A stretch of 64,000 bases of DNA from contig NZ_CP117849.1 of the NCBI RefSeq assembly GCF_026151165.2, positions 2,170,001 to 2,234,000 on the forward strand. Reading direction: 5' to 3'. The translations under genes and the position numbers were made by a program. The stretch comes from Cryobacterium sp. SO2. GTDB lineage: Bacteria; Actinomycetota; Actinomycetes; Actinomycetales; Microbacteriaceae. The notes under the pieces were generated by a model. That model did not search any database and was not told the DNA's origin. It saw only the letters and a list, made by a program, of their open reading frames with translations. Below, one piece after another: positions 36,440 through 48,370 of the stretch (positions are counted from its first letter, which is position 1; every line of letters starts with the position of its first letter).

Positions 36440-38203
36440 CTAGGCGAGCACCGCGACGGAGTGCGGCGGCAGCAGGACCCGGCCGGGTTCGAGCCGGGGC
36501 GCCGCGTCGGCATTGTCGGCGAACGACAGCAGCACGCCCTCGGCCAGCACGGGAACCCACTGTGCGGAGGTGGACAGGTTGATCACGATCTCGGTGTCGC
36601 CGCGGGTGAGCCGCAGCCAGCCCTCTGCCTCGTCGAAGGACACGGCAACCCGGCCCAACCGCGGATCGGTCACATCGGAGAGCCCCCGGCGCAGTGCCGC
36701 GAGGTCCTGGTAGAAGGCCAGGAGCCGGCCGGAAGCCGGGCGCTGCTGTTCGGTCCAGTCCAGCTTGGACCGCTCGAAGGTGCCCGGGTCCTGCGGGTCG
36801 GGCACGACGGCCGGGTCCCACCCCATCCGGGCGAACTCGCCGATGCGGCCTTCGGCCGTGGCCAGGCCGAGATCGGGTTCGGGGTGCGACGTGAAGAACT
36901 GCCAGGGAGTGCGCGCGCCCCATTCCTCACCCATGAACAGCATCGGCGTGAAGGGGCTCAGCAGGGTCAGCGCGGCGGCGATCCCGAGCTGCCCGGTGTC
37001 CAGATGGGCGCTCAGCCGGTCACCGATGGCGCGGTTGCCTATTTGGTCGTGGTTCTGGTTGGCGACCACCAGGCGCCAGGCCGGCATCCGTTCGACGTCG
37101 ATCGGGCGGCCGTGGTGGCGTCCGCGGAAGCTGGAGTACGTGCCGTCGTGGAAGAATCCGCGGGTGAGCACCTTGGCCAAGGCCCCGAGTGGGGCGAAGT
37201 CGGCGTAGTAACCGACGGTCTCGCGGGTGAGAGCGACGTGCACGGCGTGATGGAAGTCGTCGCTCCACTGGGCGTCGAGGCCGTACCCGTTGGCCTCCCG
37301 CGGTGTGATCAGCTGCGGGTCGTTCAGGTCGGATTCGGCGATGAGGGTCAATGGCCGGCCGACCGAGGCGCTGAGCACGGCCACCTCGGTGGCAAGCTGC
37401 TCGAGCAGGTGTACGGCGGAGTGATCCTTGAGCGCGTGCACGGCATCCAGCCGGAGCCCGTCGACGTGATAGTCCCGCAGCCACATCAGGGCGCTGTCGA
37501 TGATGTACCGACGCACCTCGTCCGAGTCCTGCCCGTCGAGGTTGACGGACGCGCCCCAGGTGTTGCCCTCGGCGTCGCTGAGGTAGGGGCCGACGTTGGG
37601 CAGGTAGTTGCCGCTGGGTCCGAGGTGGTTGTGCACGACGTCCTGGATGACGCCGATGCCTGCGGCATGGCAGGCGTCGACGAAGGCCTGGTAGGCGGCC
37701 GGGCCGCCGTAGCCCTCGTGCACGGCGTACCAGAGCACGCCGTCGTAGCCCCAGTTGTGCGTGCCGTTGAAACCGTTGACGGGAAGCAGTTCGACGAAGT
37801 CGACGCCGAGGGCGACGAGGTGGTCGAGCCGGCCCGCTGCGGCGGCCAGGGTGCCCTCCGGCGTGAAGGTGCCGATGTGCAGTTCGTAGATCGTGGAGCC
37901 GGCGAGCTGGCGGCCGGTCCACGCGGCATCCTGCCAGTGGTGCGCGGCCGGGTCGAAGCTGCGCGAGAGCTCGTGCACGCCGTGGGGCTGGCGGCGGGAG
38001 CGCGGGTCGGGGAACGGACCGTCGCCGTCGACGATGAAGCCGTAGTCGACGCCATCCGGGCTGCCCGCCAGGCTGCCGTGCCACCAGCCGGCGTCGCCGC
38101 GGGTCATCGCGGCGGGTGTGCGGGGCTCGGTTCCGGTGACCAGCTGCACGGTCTCGGCGGCCGGCGCCCATACGTCGATGGGCTGGGTCTGATCTGTCGT
38201 CAC
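36440..38203 (-). CDS. treZ: Malto-oligosyltrehalose trehalohydrolase
   Basis: A 587-residue GH13 enzyme that releases trehalose from maltooligosyltrehalose. Seen: an N-terminal beta-sandwich, then FVELLPVNGFNGTHNWGYDG, catalytic Asp in VDGLRLDAVHALKD, the Glu in LIAESDLNDPQL, and the third acid in NQNHDQIGNRAIGD. Start ATG follows the treY stop without a gap, so treY and treZ are co-translated. It is the last enzyme of the glgX-treY-treZ operon that makes trehalose from glycogen. Confidence 0.95.
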   Translation of the reverse strand: MTTDQTQPIDVWAPAAETVQLVTGTEPRTPAAMTRGDAGWWHGSLAGSPDGVDYGFIVDGDGPFPDPRSRRQPHGVHELSRSFDPAAHHWQDAAWTGRQLAGSTIYELHIGTFTPEGTLAAAAGRLDHLVALGVDFVELLPVNGFNGTHNWGYDGVLWYAVHEGYGGPAAYQAFVDACHAAGIGVIQDVVHNHLGPSGNYLPNVGPYLSDAEGNTWGASVNLDGQDSDEVRRYIIDSALMWLRDYHVDGLRLDAVHALKDHSAVHLLEQLATEVAVLSASVGRPLTLIAESDLNDPQLITPREANGYGLDAQWSDDFHHAVHVALTRETVGYYADFAPLGALAKVLTRGFFHDGTYSSFRGRHHGRPIDVERMPAWRLVVANQNHDQIGNRAIGDRLSAHLDTGQLGIAAALTLLSPFTPMLFMGEEWGARTPWQFFTSHPEPDLGLATAEGRIGEFARMGWDPAVVPDPQDPGTFERSKLDWTEQQRPASGRLLAFYQDLAALRRGLSDVTDPRLGRVAVSFDEAEGWLRLTRGDTEIVINLSTSAQWVPVLAEGVLLSFADNADAAPRLEPGRVLLPPHSVAVLA

Positions 38204-40534
38204 TTAGTTGACCTCCTCGGTGGCAGCGGATGCGGGAATGAGCAGCGCGACCGGGTAGCGCGACAGCAGATCGGCCAGGCGCACCTCGCCGCCGCTGAAG
38301 CGGGCCCCGGTGAGGGTGTCCTCCCAATTGTGGCCGGCGAACATGATCGTGGTGTCACCCCAGCCGGTTCGGGCCAGCGCCAGTGGCAGCCGGGTGGCCA
38401 CGGTCACGGCGCCGCCGCGGTCATAGGCCACCACGTGGGCGGCCGCGGCGCCGAAGGCTTCAACGGGTGCGTGCCGGGAGAACAGCTCCGGCCGGTCGCG
38501 CCGGAGCCGCAGGGCGCGCGTGGTGACGAGCAGCTTTGCGGCGCCGGTCTCGTCGATCGGCGGCAGCCAGCCCCCGGTCACCCGGTGCAGGTAGTCCCGC
38601 CGCACCGCGTAGTCAACCGGGCGCCGGTTGTCGGGGTCGACGAGCGACATCTCCCAGAGCTCGCTGCCCTGGTAGACGTCCGGCACCCCGGGTGCGGTGA
38701 GCTGGATGAGCTTGAGGGCAAGCGAGTTGCTCCAGCCGGCCTGTTTCACCCTGTCGACCACGGAGGTGACGAGGCGGGCCAGCGGGCCGTCCTCGGCCAG
38801 GCTCCGCACCAGCGCGCGCATCGAGTTCTCGAATTCCTCGTTGGGGGCGGTCCAGGTGGTGGAGAGGTTGGCCTCGCGGGAGGCCTTCTCGGCGTAGCCG
38901 ATGAGCCGGTCGGTGGATGCGGGCCAGGACCCGACGATGGCCTGCCAGAGCAGGTTCTCGAAGGGCGCGTCGCCCACCGGCGCCATGGCGCGCAGTTCAG
39001 CGAGCAGACCGGCCCACTCGTCGGGGATTTCGGCGAGGACCGAGATACGGGCGCGCACGTCTTCGCCGCGCTTGGTGTCGTGGGTGGAGAGCGTGGTCTG
39101 CGATGCGGGCGCAACGGCCAGCCGGGTCTGCTGGCGCCGGTGGAACTCGTCCACGGACAGCGCGAACTCGCTCGGGTCCGCCCCCACCTCGTTGAGCGAG
39201 GTGAGCCGGCTGTACCGGTAGTAGGCGGTGTCCTCGACGCCCTTGGCCATGACCATCCCCGAGGTCTGCTGGAATCGCACGGCGGCCGGATGCGCGGGGT
39301 CGGTCAGGAACGGCAGCAGGGCGGTGATCGTGCCGTCCAGGTCGGGCCGGCGCAGCCTGGCCAGCCGCACGGCGGTATCGAGCTCGTGCCGGCCGACGGG
39401 CAGGTAGGAACGATAGACCGGGAACCAGGCGATGAGCTCGGCGAGAGCGTCGACGGCATCGGGCACCTCGGGGATGAGGCGGTCGAGCCTTCGCACCTCG
39501 CTCTGCAGGATGGTGTCTGCGATGGCCCGCTTGCCGCTGTAGACCAGCTCGGGCCAGGAGACCGGCCCGTCCGCTGCCCCGCCGGTACGCTCGGCCTGCA
39601 GGTTCGCCTCGAGCGTGTCGAGGCGGTCCTGCCCCGCGGGGTCGACGAGGACCCTGTCGAAGTCGGCGAGGGCGTCATAGCCGGTGGTGCCGTCTGTGGC
39701 CCAGTTGCTGGGCAGCTGCTCCCTGCCCTCCAGGATCTTCTCGACCAGGAGGTAGCCTTCAGGCATGGCCGCGCTCAACCGGTCCAGGTAGCCGCCCGGG
39801 TCGGCGAGGCCGTCGGGGTGATCCACCCGCAGTCCCTGCACCTGGCCGGAGTGCACCCAGCGCAGGATCTCGCGGTGTGATTCGTCGAACACCCAGGGCA
39901 CCTCGACGCGAACGCCCGCGAGGGTGTTCACGGCGAAGAAACGACGGTAGTTGAGGAAAGCGTCAGCGCGGCGCCAGTTGACCAGTTGGTAGTGCTGCCG
40001 GTCGTGCACGACGGCGGCGGTCGCGCCGTCGTCAGCGCTGCCGGGGGCGATCGGAAACCGGTTGTCGTAGTAGCGCAGTTCGTCGCCCACCACCTCGAGC
40101 TGGTCGAGTTCGGTGTCGCCGTCACCGAGCACCGGCAACAGGAGCCGCCCGTTGCCCGCCGGCCAGTCCACGTCGAACGCCTCGGCGTAGCGCGAGGCCT
40201 GGCCGCTGCGGAGCAGGTCCCACCACCAGGCGTTGGCGTGCGGCGTGTTGACGCCCATGTGGTTGGGCACGATGTCCACCAGGATGCCGCGACCGGCCGC
40301 GATCGCCGACTCGGACAGGCGCAGGAGCGCGTCCGCACCGCCGCGGGACGGATCGACCGAGCCGTGATCGACCACGTCGTAACCGTGGTCGGAGCCTTCC
40401 TCCGCGGTAAGCAGCGGGGAGAGGTAGAGCCAGTCGGCGCCGAGCTCGGTGACGTAGTCAAGCACGGCGGCCGCCGCATCCAGAGTGAAGGCCGACGTGA
40501 TCTGCAGGCGATAGGTGGAGACGGGGAGGCTCAT
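38204..40534 (-). CDS. treY: Malto-oligosyltrehalose synthase
   Basis: A 776-residue GH13 enzyme that converts the reducing-end alpha-1,4 bond of a glucan into alpha-1,1. Motifs: YLSPLLTAEEGSDHGYDVVD, VDIVPNHMGVN, QGLRVDHPDGLADP with the nucleophile Asp, LVEKILEGREQLP with the acid Glu, and TTLSTHDTKRGEDVRAR for the third carboxylate. It lies 5 bp after glgX and abuts treZ. Together they make trehalose as compatible solute or carbon store. Confidence 0.95.
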   Translation of the reverse strand: MSLPVSTYRLQITSAFTLDAAAAVLDYVTELGADWLYLSPLLTAEEGSDHGYDVVDHGSVDPSRGGADALLRLSESAIAAGRGILVDIVPNHMGVNTPHANAWWWDLLRSGQASRYAEAFDVDWPAGNGRLLLPVLGDGDTELDQLEVVGDELRYYDNRFPIAPGSADDGATAAVVHDRQHYQLVNWRRADAFLNYRRFFAVNTLAGVRVEVPWVFDESHREILRWVHSGQVQGLRVDHPDGLADPGGYLDRLSAAMPEGYLLVEKILEGREQLPSNWATDGTTGYDALADFDRVLVDPAGQDRLDTLEANLQAERTGGAADGPVSWPELVYSGKRAIADTILQSEVRRLDRLIPEVPDAVDALAELIAWFPVYRSYLPVGRHELDTAVRLARLRRPDLDGTITALLPFLTDPAHPAAVRFQQTSGMVMAKGVEDTAYYRYSRLTSLNEVGADPSEFALSVDEFHRRQQTRLAVAPASQTTLSTHDTKRGEDVRARISVLAEIPDEWAGLLAELRAMAPVGDAPFENLLWQAIVGSWPASTDRLIGYAEKASREANLSTTWTAPNEEFENSMRALVRSLAEDGPLARLVTSVVDRVKQAGWSNSLALKLIQLTAPGVPDVYQGSELWEMSLVDPDNRRPVDYAVRRDYLHRVTGGWLPPIDETGAAKLLVTTRALRLRRDRPELFSRHAPVEAFGAAAAHVVAYDRGGAVTVATRLPLALARTGWGDTTIMFAGHNWEDTLTGARFSGGEVRLADLLSRYPVALLIPASAATEEVN

Positions 40535-40539
40535 GACGG

Positions 40540-42768
<2,229 letters not shown>

Positions 42769-42871
42769 GGTGTACTCCTCGAGGAATGAAAGCGAAAGGG
42801 TGAGCGTGGGCGGTTTGCCTGAGCCAGGCCCACTCGTTCACGCTACCCCGTCCGGGAGTCCTGTTCGCGCG

Positions 42872-43906
42872 TCAGGCCATGAGCTCGTGCACGAGCGGCG
42901 CCACCTCGGTGCCGTAGAGCTCGATGCTGGTCATCAGTTTCTCGTGCGAGAGCGTGCCCAGGCTGTACTTGAGGTCGAAGCGCGAGAGCGAGAGCCCGGT
43001 GGCCATCTTGGCGATCTTGGTGGCGACGGTCTGCGGGGAGCCCACGAACAGGGCGCCGTCCGGGCCGGCGTCCTGCTCGAACCTGGCCTTGGTGGCGGGG
43101 CCCCAGCCGCGCTCGCGGCCGATCCGGTCCTGCATGGCGCGGTAGTGCGGCCACATCTCTTCACGGGCCTGTTCGTCGGTTGCGGCCACGTAGCCCGGCG
43201 AGTGCTCACCGATGGGCAGGGGCTCCCGGCCGAACTGGGCGAGGGCGCGGTGGTACAGATCGGTGAACTGGGCGAACGCCAACGGTTCGCCACCGATGAT
43301 GGCGAGCATCAGAGGCAGGCCGTAGTGCGCCGCGCGCACCACGGACTGCGGGCTTCCACCCACGCCGATCCAGGTGCGGATGGAGCCGGACTCGGTGGGC
43401 GGGAACACCCGCTGGTCGGTCAGGGCGCCGCGGGTCGTGCCGGACCAGGTCACCGGCTCTTCCTTGAGGAGCTCGGTGAACAGTTCGAGCTTCTCCTCGA
43501 AGAGCTGTTCGTAGTCGTTGAGTTCGAGGCCGAAGAGCGGGAACGACTCCGTGAATGAGCCGCGGCCGAGGATGACCTCTGCGCGACCGTCGGACACGGC
43601 GTCGAGGGTGGCGAAGCGCTGGAACACCCGGACGGGGTCGTCGGAGCTGAGCACGGTGACGGCGGAACCGAGTTTGATGGTGCTGGTGCGGCCCGCGATG
43701 GCCGCCAGCACCACTTCGGGCGCGGAGACGGCGAAGTCCTCGCGGTGGTGTTCGCCGATGCCGAAGAAACTCAGGCCAACCTGATCGGCCAGCACGCCCT
43801 CCGCCACCACGTTCCGCAGCACCTGGGCGTGGCTGAGCAGCGTCCCGTCCTCGGCGTAGGTGACGTCGCCGAACGTGTCGAGACCCAGTTCCAGTGTCGG
43901 TGCCAT
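42872..43906 (-). CDS. LLM class flavin-dependent oxidoreductase
   Basis: A 344-residue bacterial-luciferase-like monooxygenase. Seen: LELGLDTFGDVTYAEDG at the start, GLSFFGIGEHHREDFAVSAP with the His pair, and the alpha/beta barrel pieces IKLGSAVTVLSSDDPVRVFQ, ILGRGSFTESFPLFG and WIGVGGSPQSVVRAAHYGL. It uses FMNH2 with O2; substrate unknown. The ATG at 43906 is preferred because the first 10 codons of the longer frame do not resemble the family; GGAAAGGCG lies upstream. An operator-like 18-bp site starts 25 bp upstream of it. Confidence 0.9.
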   Translation of the reverse strand: MAPTLELGLDTFGDVTYAEDGTLLSHAQVLRNVVAEGVLADQVGLSFFGIGEHHREDFAVSAPEVVLAAIAGRTSTIKLGSAVTVLSSDDPVRVFQRFATLDAVSDGRAEVILGRGSFTESFPLFGLELNDYEQLFEEKLELFTELLKEEPVTWSGTTRGALTDQRVFPPTESGSIRTWIGVGGSPQSVVRAAHYGLPLMLAIIGGEPLAFAQFTDLYHRALAQFGREPLPIGEHSPGYVAATDEQAREEMWPHYRAMQDRIGRERGWGPATKARFEQDAGPDGALFVGSPQTVATKIAKMATGLSLSRFDLKYSLGTLSHEKLMTSIELYGTEVAPLVHELMA

Positions 43907-43930
43907 GTGTGAAGCGCCTTTCCGATCAAT

Positions 43931-43948
43931 TTGCATGCATACGCATAC
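43931..43948. promoter_or_regulatory. 18-bp operator-like site upstream of the LLM gene
   Basis: TTGCATGCATACGCATAC agrees with the yceI upstream site (34248-34265) at 13 of 18 positions, including ATGCANNCGCATAC. It lies 25-42 bp before the ATG, where a repressor would block the promoter. Confidence 0.5.
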
Positions 43949-44004
43949 TACGGCCCAACGGCGGCGTGGCCGGTTCTATTCCAGGTCTGCTCAGCCGCGT
44001 TGGT

Positions 44005-45690
44005 TCAATGCGCCCCGGATGCGGCGGCCCTGGTCTCGGTGACCTGCCCGGCGTCCACGGTCCAGTGCCTGTCGATCCGCACGGTGGCCAGCATCCGCCT
44101 GTCATGCGTGACGAGGAGCAGCGTGCCCGTGTAGGCCTCAAGGGCCTGCTCGAGTTGTTCGATCGCGGCCAGGTCGAGGTGGTTGGTGGGTTCGTCGAGC
44201 ACCAGCAGATTGACCCCGGTGGCCTGCAGCAGTGCCAGGCCCGCACGCGTGCGTTCGCCGGGTGACAGGGCGTCGGCGGGCCGGTTGACGTGGTCGGCGG
44301 TGAGACCGAATTTGGCCAGCAGGGTACGGATCTCGCCGGCCGCGAGGTCGGGCAGGCGTTCCTCGAAGATGGCCACCAGGGTCGCGTCGCCCGTGACGCT
44401 GGCCCTGGCCTGGTCGATCTCGCCGATCGCGACGCTGGCCCCCAGGCTCGCGGTGCCCGAGTCGGGTGCCCGTCGGCCCAGCAGAGCGCGCAACAGGGTG
44501 GTCTTGCCGGCGCCGTTGGGTCCGGTGATGCCGATCCGCTCCCCCGCAGAGACCTGCAGGGAGACCGGGCCCAGGACAAAGTCGCCCTGCCGGATCTCGG
44601 CCTGATTGAGGATCGACACCACGCTGCTCGAGCGCGGGGCGCTGCCGATGCTGAATTCCAGCTGCCATTCCTTGCGTGGCTCGTCGACCTCGTCGAGGCG
44701 GGCGATGCGACTTTCCATCTGGCGCACCTTCTGCGCCTGCTTCTCACTGGATTCCGCCGAGGCCTTGCGGCGGATCTTGTCGTTGTCCGGCGCCTTCTTC
44801 ATGGCGTTGCGCACACCCTGGCTGGACCATTCCCGCTGCGTGCGGGCGCGGCCGACCAGGTCGGCCTTCTTGTCGGCGAATTCGTCGTAGGCGGCGCGCT
44901 TCTGCCGTCGGGCGGTGGCGCGTTCCTCGAGGTAGGAGTCGTAGCCGCCGCCGAAGAGCCGATTGGCGCCTTGGGCGAGGTCGAGTTCCAGGATCCGGGT
45001 CACGGAGCGCGCGAGGAATTCGCGGTCGTGGCTGACCAGGACAACACCGCCGCGGAGGCCCCGCACGAATCCCTCCAAGCGCTCCAGGCCGTCGAGGTCG
45101 AGGTCGTTCGTGGGCTCGTCGAGCAGCACGATGTCGAACCTCGACAGCAGGAGTGCCGCCAGGCCGACCCGCGCCGCCTGGCCGCCGGAGAGTGACGTCA
45201 TGAGCGCGTCAGCGGCGACCTCGGCCTCGAGGGTGAAGCCCAGGTCGTACAGCACGGCGGGAAGCCTGTCGTCGAGGTCTGCGGCCCCGCTGGCCAGCCA
45301 CCGGTCCAGGGCCGCGGAATACACATCGGCGGGGTCGGCCCCGCCCGCCGGCGCCGGCTCGGCCAGGGCGGCAGCCGCGGCGTCCATCTCCCTGGTGGCG
45401 TCGGCGCATCCGGTGCGCCGGCTGATGTAACCGGCCACGGTCTCACCGGGCACGCGCTCGTGCTCCTGCGGTAGCCAGCCGACGAACGCGTCTGCCGGTG
45501 AGAGCGCCACGGTGCCGCCCTGTGGCTGATCGAGACCGGCAAGGAGACGCAGGAGGGTGGATTTTCCGGCACCGTTCACTCCGACCACCCCGACCACGTC
45601 GCCGGGCGCGACGGTGAGGTCGAGGGAGTCGAACAGTGTGCGATGGGCGTAGCCGCCGGCGAGGTCCTTGGCGACGAGTGTTGCGGTCAT
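44005..45690 (-). CDS. ABC-F family ATP-binding protein
   Basis: A 561-residue protein with two ABC domains and no membrane part. First half: Walker A VNGAGKSTLLRLLAG, signature LSGGQAARVGLAALLLS, Walker B IVLLDEPTNDLD. A charged linker (about 250-330) with DKKADLVGRARTQREWSS follows. Second half: GPNGAGKTTLLRALLG, LSPGERTRAGLALLQATG and LLVLDEPTNHLD. Such ABC-F proteins act on the ribosome, either in translation or in antibiotic resistance. Which group this belongs to cannot be told from motifs. ATG at 45690 is chosen; the longer frame has no family similarity. Confidence 0.92.
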   Translation of the reverse strand: MTATLVAKDLAGGYAHRTLFDSLDLTVAPGDVVGVVGVNGAGKSTLLRLLAGLDQPQGGTVALSPADAFVGWLPQEHERVPGETVAGYISRRTGCADATREMDAAAAALAEPAPAGGADPADVYSAALDRWLASGAADLDDRLPAVLYDLGFTLEAEVAADALMTSLSGGQAARVGLAALLLSRFDIVLLDEPTNDLDLDGLERLEGFVRGLRGGVVLVSHDREFLARSVTRILELDLAQGANRLFGGGYDSYLEERATARRQKRAAYDEFADKKADLVGRARTQREWSSQGVRNAMKKAPDNDKIRRKASAESSEKQAQKVRQMESRIARLDEVDEPRKEWQLEFSIGSAPRSSSVVSILNQAEIRQGDFVLGPVSLQVSAGERIGITGPNGAGKTTLLRALLGRRAPDSGTASLGASVAIGEIDQARASVTGDATLVAIFEERLPDLAAGEIRTLLAKFGLTADHVNRPADALSPGERTRAGLALLQATGVNLLVLDEPTNHLDLAAIEQLEQALEAYTGTLLLVTHDRRMLATVRIDRHWTVDAGQVTETRAAASGAH

Positions 45691-45792
45691 GGTTCCAGTT
45701 TCCCATCCGTTCCGCACCGGCCGTTCCGCCCTGGCCGTTCCGCCCCGGCCGTCGCGAAGCGTCACACCGGCGGCCACCTCGGCACCGCTCAG

Positions 45793-45798
45793 TACGCT
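45793..45798 (+). promoter_or_regulatory. -10 element for leaderless PLP enzyme gene
   Basis: TACGCT, then 6 nt, then ATG at 45805. No ribosome binding site is present between. Confidence 0.5.
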
Positions 45799-45804
45799 GG
45801 GCTC

Positions 45805-47007
45805 ATGACGGTTCGCCCAGACAAATATGCGCCAGAGACCCTGGCCGAGTTCAGCCAGGCCGTGCACGCCGGCAACCAGATCGATCCAGGCACTGGTGCG
45901 GTCCGCACCCCGATCGTGATGGCGAACTCCTACGCGTTGCCGGAGGATCCGTCCTCGATCAGCTGGTCCGGCACCGACGTGCCGCTTTACACGCGCAACA
46001 GCGGGGTCAACCAGTTGGGCCTGCAAAACAAGCTCGCCCTGGTGGAGCGGGGTGAGGACGCCGTCGCCCTGGCCAGCGGCGTCGCTGCCCTGCACGCCGT
46101 GTTCTTCACCTTCCTACGCACGGGTGACCATGTCGTGGTCTCCGATGTTGCCTACGAGGCCACCTTCAAACTCTTCCGCGAGCTCCTGCCGGAGAAGTTC
46201 GGCATCCAGGCCACGTTCGTCGACACCGCGGACCCGGCCGCGGTCAGGGCGGCGCTCCGCCCCGAAACCCGGCTGGTGCACGTCGAGGCCATCGCCAATC
46301 CCACCACCAGGGTGGCCGATATTGCGGCGATCGCGGCCATCACCCGAGCGGCCGGAGTTCTCCTCTCGGTGGACTCGACCTTCACCCCACCGCCAGTGCT
46401 GCGCCCGCTCGAGCTTGGCGCCGACCTCGTGGTGCACTCGCTGACCAAGTACGTCAACGGCCATGGGGATGCGATGGGCGGGGCCGTGATCGGCTCCCGA
46501 GCGTTGATCCAACGCATCAAGTCAGAGGCCATGGTGGATGTGGGCGGGGTGATCAGCCCGTTCAACGCCTGGCTGATCATGCGCGGCTCGGTGACCCTGC
46601 CGCTCCGGATGCGCCAGCACACGGCATCCGCCCAGCTGGTCGCCGAGTTCCTGGCCGGCGATCCCCGGGTGGCCTACGTGGCATACCCCGGCCTGCCGAC
46701 CCATCCTCAGCACCAGGTGGCTCTCCGGCAATTCCAGCACGGTTTCGGGGGGATGCTCGCCTTCGCGATTGACGGGGACCCGGCCACGCAGAACCGGTTC
46801 GTCGCGGCGCTGCGGGTGATCACCTCCGCGGTCTCCCTGGGCCACGACGAGAGCCTCATCGTGCACGTCTCAGGCACCGGACCGAGGGCGGCCTACTACC
46901 CCGACGAGTTCCAGCGCCTCGGTCATCTGCGGCTCTCCGTGGGCCTCGAGGACGCCGATGACCTGATCGGAGACCTATCGGCCGCCCTCGACGAGACCAT
47001 CGGCTGA
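45805..47007 (+). CDS. PLP-dependent Cys/Met metabolism enzyme (cystathionine gamma-synthase/lyase family)
   Basis: A 400-residue fold-type I PLP enzyme. Seen: PLYTRNSGVNQLGLQNKLAL with the Tyr/Arg phosphate-binding pair, ALASGVAALHAVFF, VEAIANPTTRVADI, the catalytic Lys in VVHSLTKYVNGHGDAMGG (about residue 213), and the C-terminal HDESLIVH and LRLSVGLEDADDLIGDL. The family covers gamma-synthase, gamma-lyase and O-acetylhomoserine sulfhydrylase activities and cannot be refined from sequence alone. No met genes are adjacent. The start has a leaderless-type promoter. Confidence 0.9.
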   Translation: MTVRPDKYAPETLAEFSQAVHAGNQIDPGTGAVRTPIVMANSYALPEDPSSISWSGTDVPLYTRNSGVNQLGLQNKLALVERGEDAVALASGVAALHAVFFTFLRTGDHVVVSDVAYEATFKLFRELLPEKFGIQATFVDTADPAAVRAALRPETRLVHVEAIANPTTRVADIAAIAAITRAAGVLLSVDSTFTPPPVLRPLELGADLVVHSLTKYVNGHGDAMGGAVIGSRALIQRIKSEAMVDVGGVISPFNAWLIMRGSVTLPLRMRQHTASAQLVAEFLAGDPRVAYVAYPGLPTHPQHQVALRQFQHGFGGMLAFAIDGDPATQNRFVAALRVITSAVSLGHDESLIVHVSGTGPRAAYYPDEFQRLGHLRLSVGLEDADDLIGDLSAALDETIG

Positions 47008-47050
47008 CCTGCCGCACAACGGCGCCAGGCTCACAGCGGCATCCCACCCG

Positions 47051-48370
47051 CTACCGGTGCAGCGGAAGCGTCACGACGACGACGGCGCCCGTTCCGTCGG
47101 ACGGTTCGATGGCGACGGTACCGCCATGCCGGCCGGCGACCTCGGCGACCAGGGCCAGACCGAGGCCGTAGTGCCGAGGGGCGCCCTGGCCCGTCTCGCC
47201 GGGCCTCGCGCTGGCGAAGCGCTCGAAGGCGCGCCCGCTCAGGTCAGGGGGGAAGCCGGGACCGTCGTCCCGCACCCGCACGACCGCGTTCGCGCCCGAC
47301 GTGGTGATCTCGACGCGCACGGCTCCGGTCGCGTGGTCCAGGGCATTCGACACGAGAGCGGTGAAGAGGCGGTGCAGAGCGATCTTGGCACCGTTGACCA
47401 TGACCGGCTCCGTCGACCCCGTGCGCTCCAGGGTGATTCCGCGCCGTGCGGCCGAGTCGCGCAGCGCGACCACGGCGTCGTCGCCGAGCCCGGCCAGGTC
47501 GAGCGGTGTCCGCTCGGCGACCTCACGAGGATCCGCGGCGATCAGCAGGTCTTCGAGGATCTCGGTCAGCAGCCGGGAATCCTGGATGATCTCATCGACC
47601 TGTCCGCGGATTGAACTGACGGATTCGGTGGCGGTGGGCACGACGTCTCCAGGCACGGCGTCTGCGGGCACGGCATTTGCAGGGGCGGCGTCGGCGGGCA
47701 ACCTTCGGCGCAGCATCTGCGCTCTGGTGCTGAGAACCGTCAGCGGCGTGCGCAGCTCGTGGCTCGCGTCCGCCACGAACCGTCGCTGCAGGGCGAGGGC
47801 CTGGGCGAGCGGGCGCATGGCGCGCCGCGCCATCCAGGCGGCGAGGAACCAGGCCGCGACAGCGGCCAGGACCACCGACACGCTCAGCGCCAGAAACAGC
47901 CGACCCTGCTCCTCTTCACGCTGATGCTGATCAACGGCCACCTGGGTGAGATGCGGGCCGACGACGCTCGTGAGCACGCGATAGCTGTGCCCGTCGATCG
48001 TGACCGAGGTCTCGACGCTCTCACCGCTGGCGGCGACCTCGCTGAGCGCGGCCTCGTCCGGGAGTTCGGCAGGCAGTTCTCGGGACGCCCGGAGCCGGCC
48101 GTCATCGACGACCATCAGGTAGACCCCTGTCGGTGTCTCCTCTGGCGAGTCGATGGCCGCGCTGTTCTGCAGTTCCTGATCGGACGCCTCCTGTTGGGCT
48201 GCGCTCACGATCGCCATGGCCAGAGCGCCCACGAGGACCAGCAACACCACGATGAGGGCGGTGAATTGCACGGCCAGGCGCCGGGCGGCGCGGCGCAGTT
48301 CCGAGGTGGAATCCGGGGTGTTCGCTCGTGCAGACGCGCCCGCCGTGCGTGACCGGCGTTCGCGGGTCAC
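47051..48370 (-). CDS. Two-component sensor histidine kinase
   Basis: A 439-residue kinase with two membrane helices (about 35-57 and 160-180) around an extracytoplasmic sensor of ~100 residues. The H-box is SHELRTPLTVLSTRAQM, the N-box FTALVSNALDHA, G1 VRDDGPGFP and G2 GLGLALVAEVAGRHGG. Between H-box helix and the rest of the DHp domain sits an odd Pro/Ala repeat insert (ANAVPADAVPGDVVP), encoded by a 15-bp tandem repeat. GTG start overlaps the regulator's stop (GTGA). Signal unknown. Confidence 0.92.
   Translation of the reverse strand: MTRERRSRTAGASARANTPDSTSELRRAARRLAVQFTALIVVLLVLVGALAMAIVSAAQQEASDQELQNSAAIDSPEETPTGVYLMVVDDGRLRASRELPAELPDEAALSEVAASGESVETSVTIDGHSYRVLTSVVGPHLTQVAVDQHQREEEQGRLFLALSVSVVLAAVAAWFLAAWMARRAMRPLAQALALQRRFVADASHELRTPLTVLSTRAQMLRRRLPADAAPANAVPADAVPGDVVPTATESVSSIRGQVDEIIQDSRLLTEILEDLLIAADPREVAERTPLDLAGLGDDAVVALRDSAARRGITLERTGSTEPVMVNGAKIALHRLFTALVSNALDHATGAVRVEITTSGANAVVRVRDDGPGFPPDLSGRAFERFASARPGETGQGAPRHYGLGLALVAEVAGRHGGTVAIEPSDGTGAVVVVTLPLHR
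47643..47702. repeat. Four tandem 15-bp units inside the kinase gene
   Basis: Units such as GCGTCTGCGGGCACG (47658), GCATTTGCAGGGGCG (47673) and GCGTCGGCGGGCAAC (47688), preceded by a related unit at 47643, encode the Pro/Ala insert in the DHp domain of the kinase. Confidence 0.85.

Noticed and set aside
36461..39880. 1139-codon open frame antisense to treZ and treY
   Set aside because: Spans two certain genes on the other strand; no recognisable domain.
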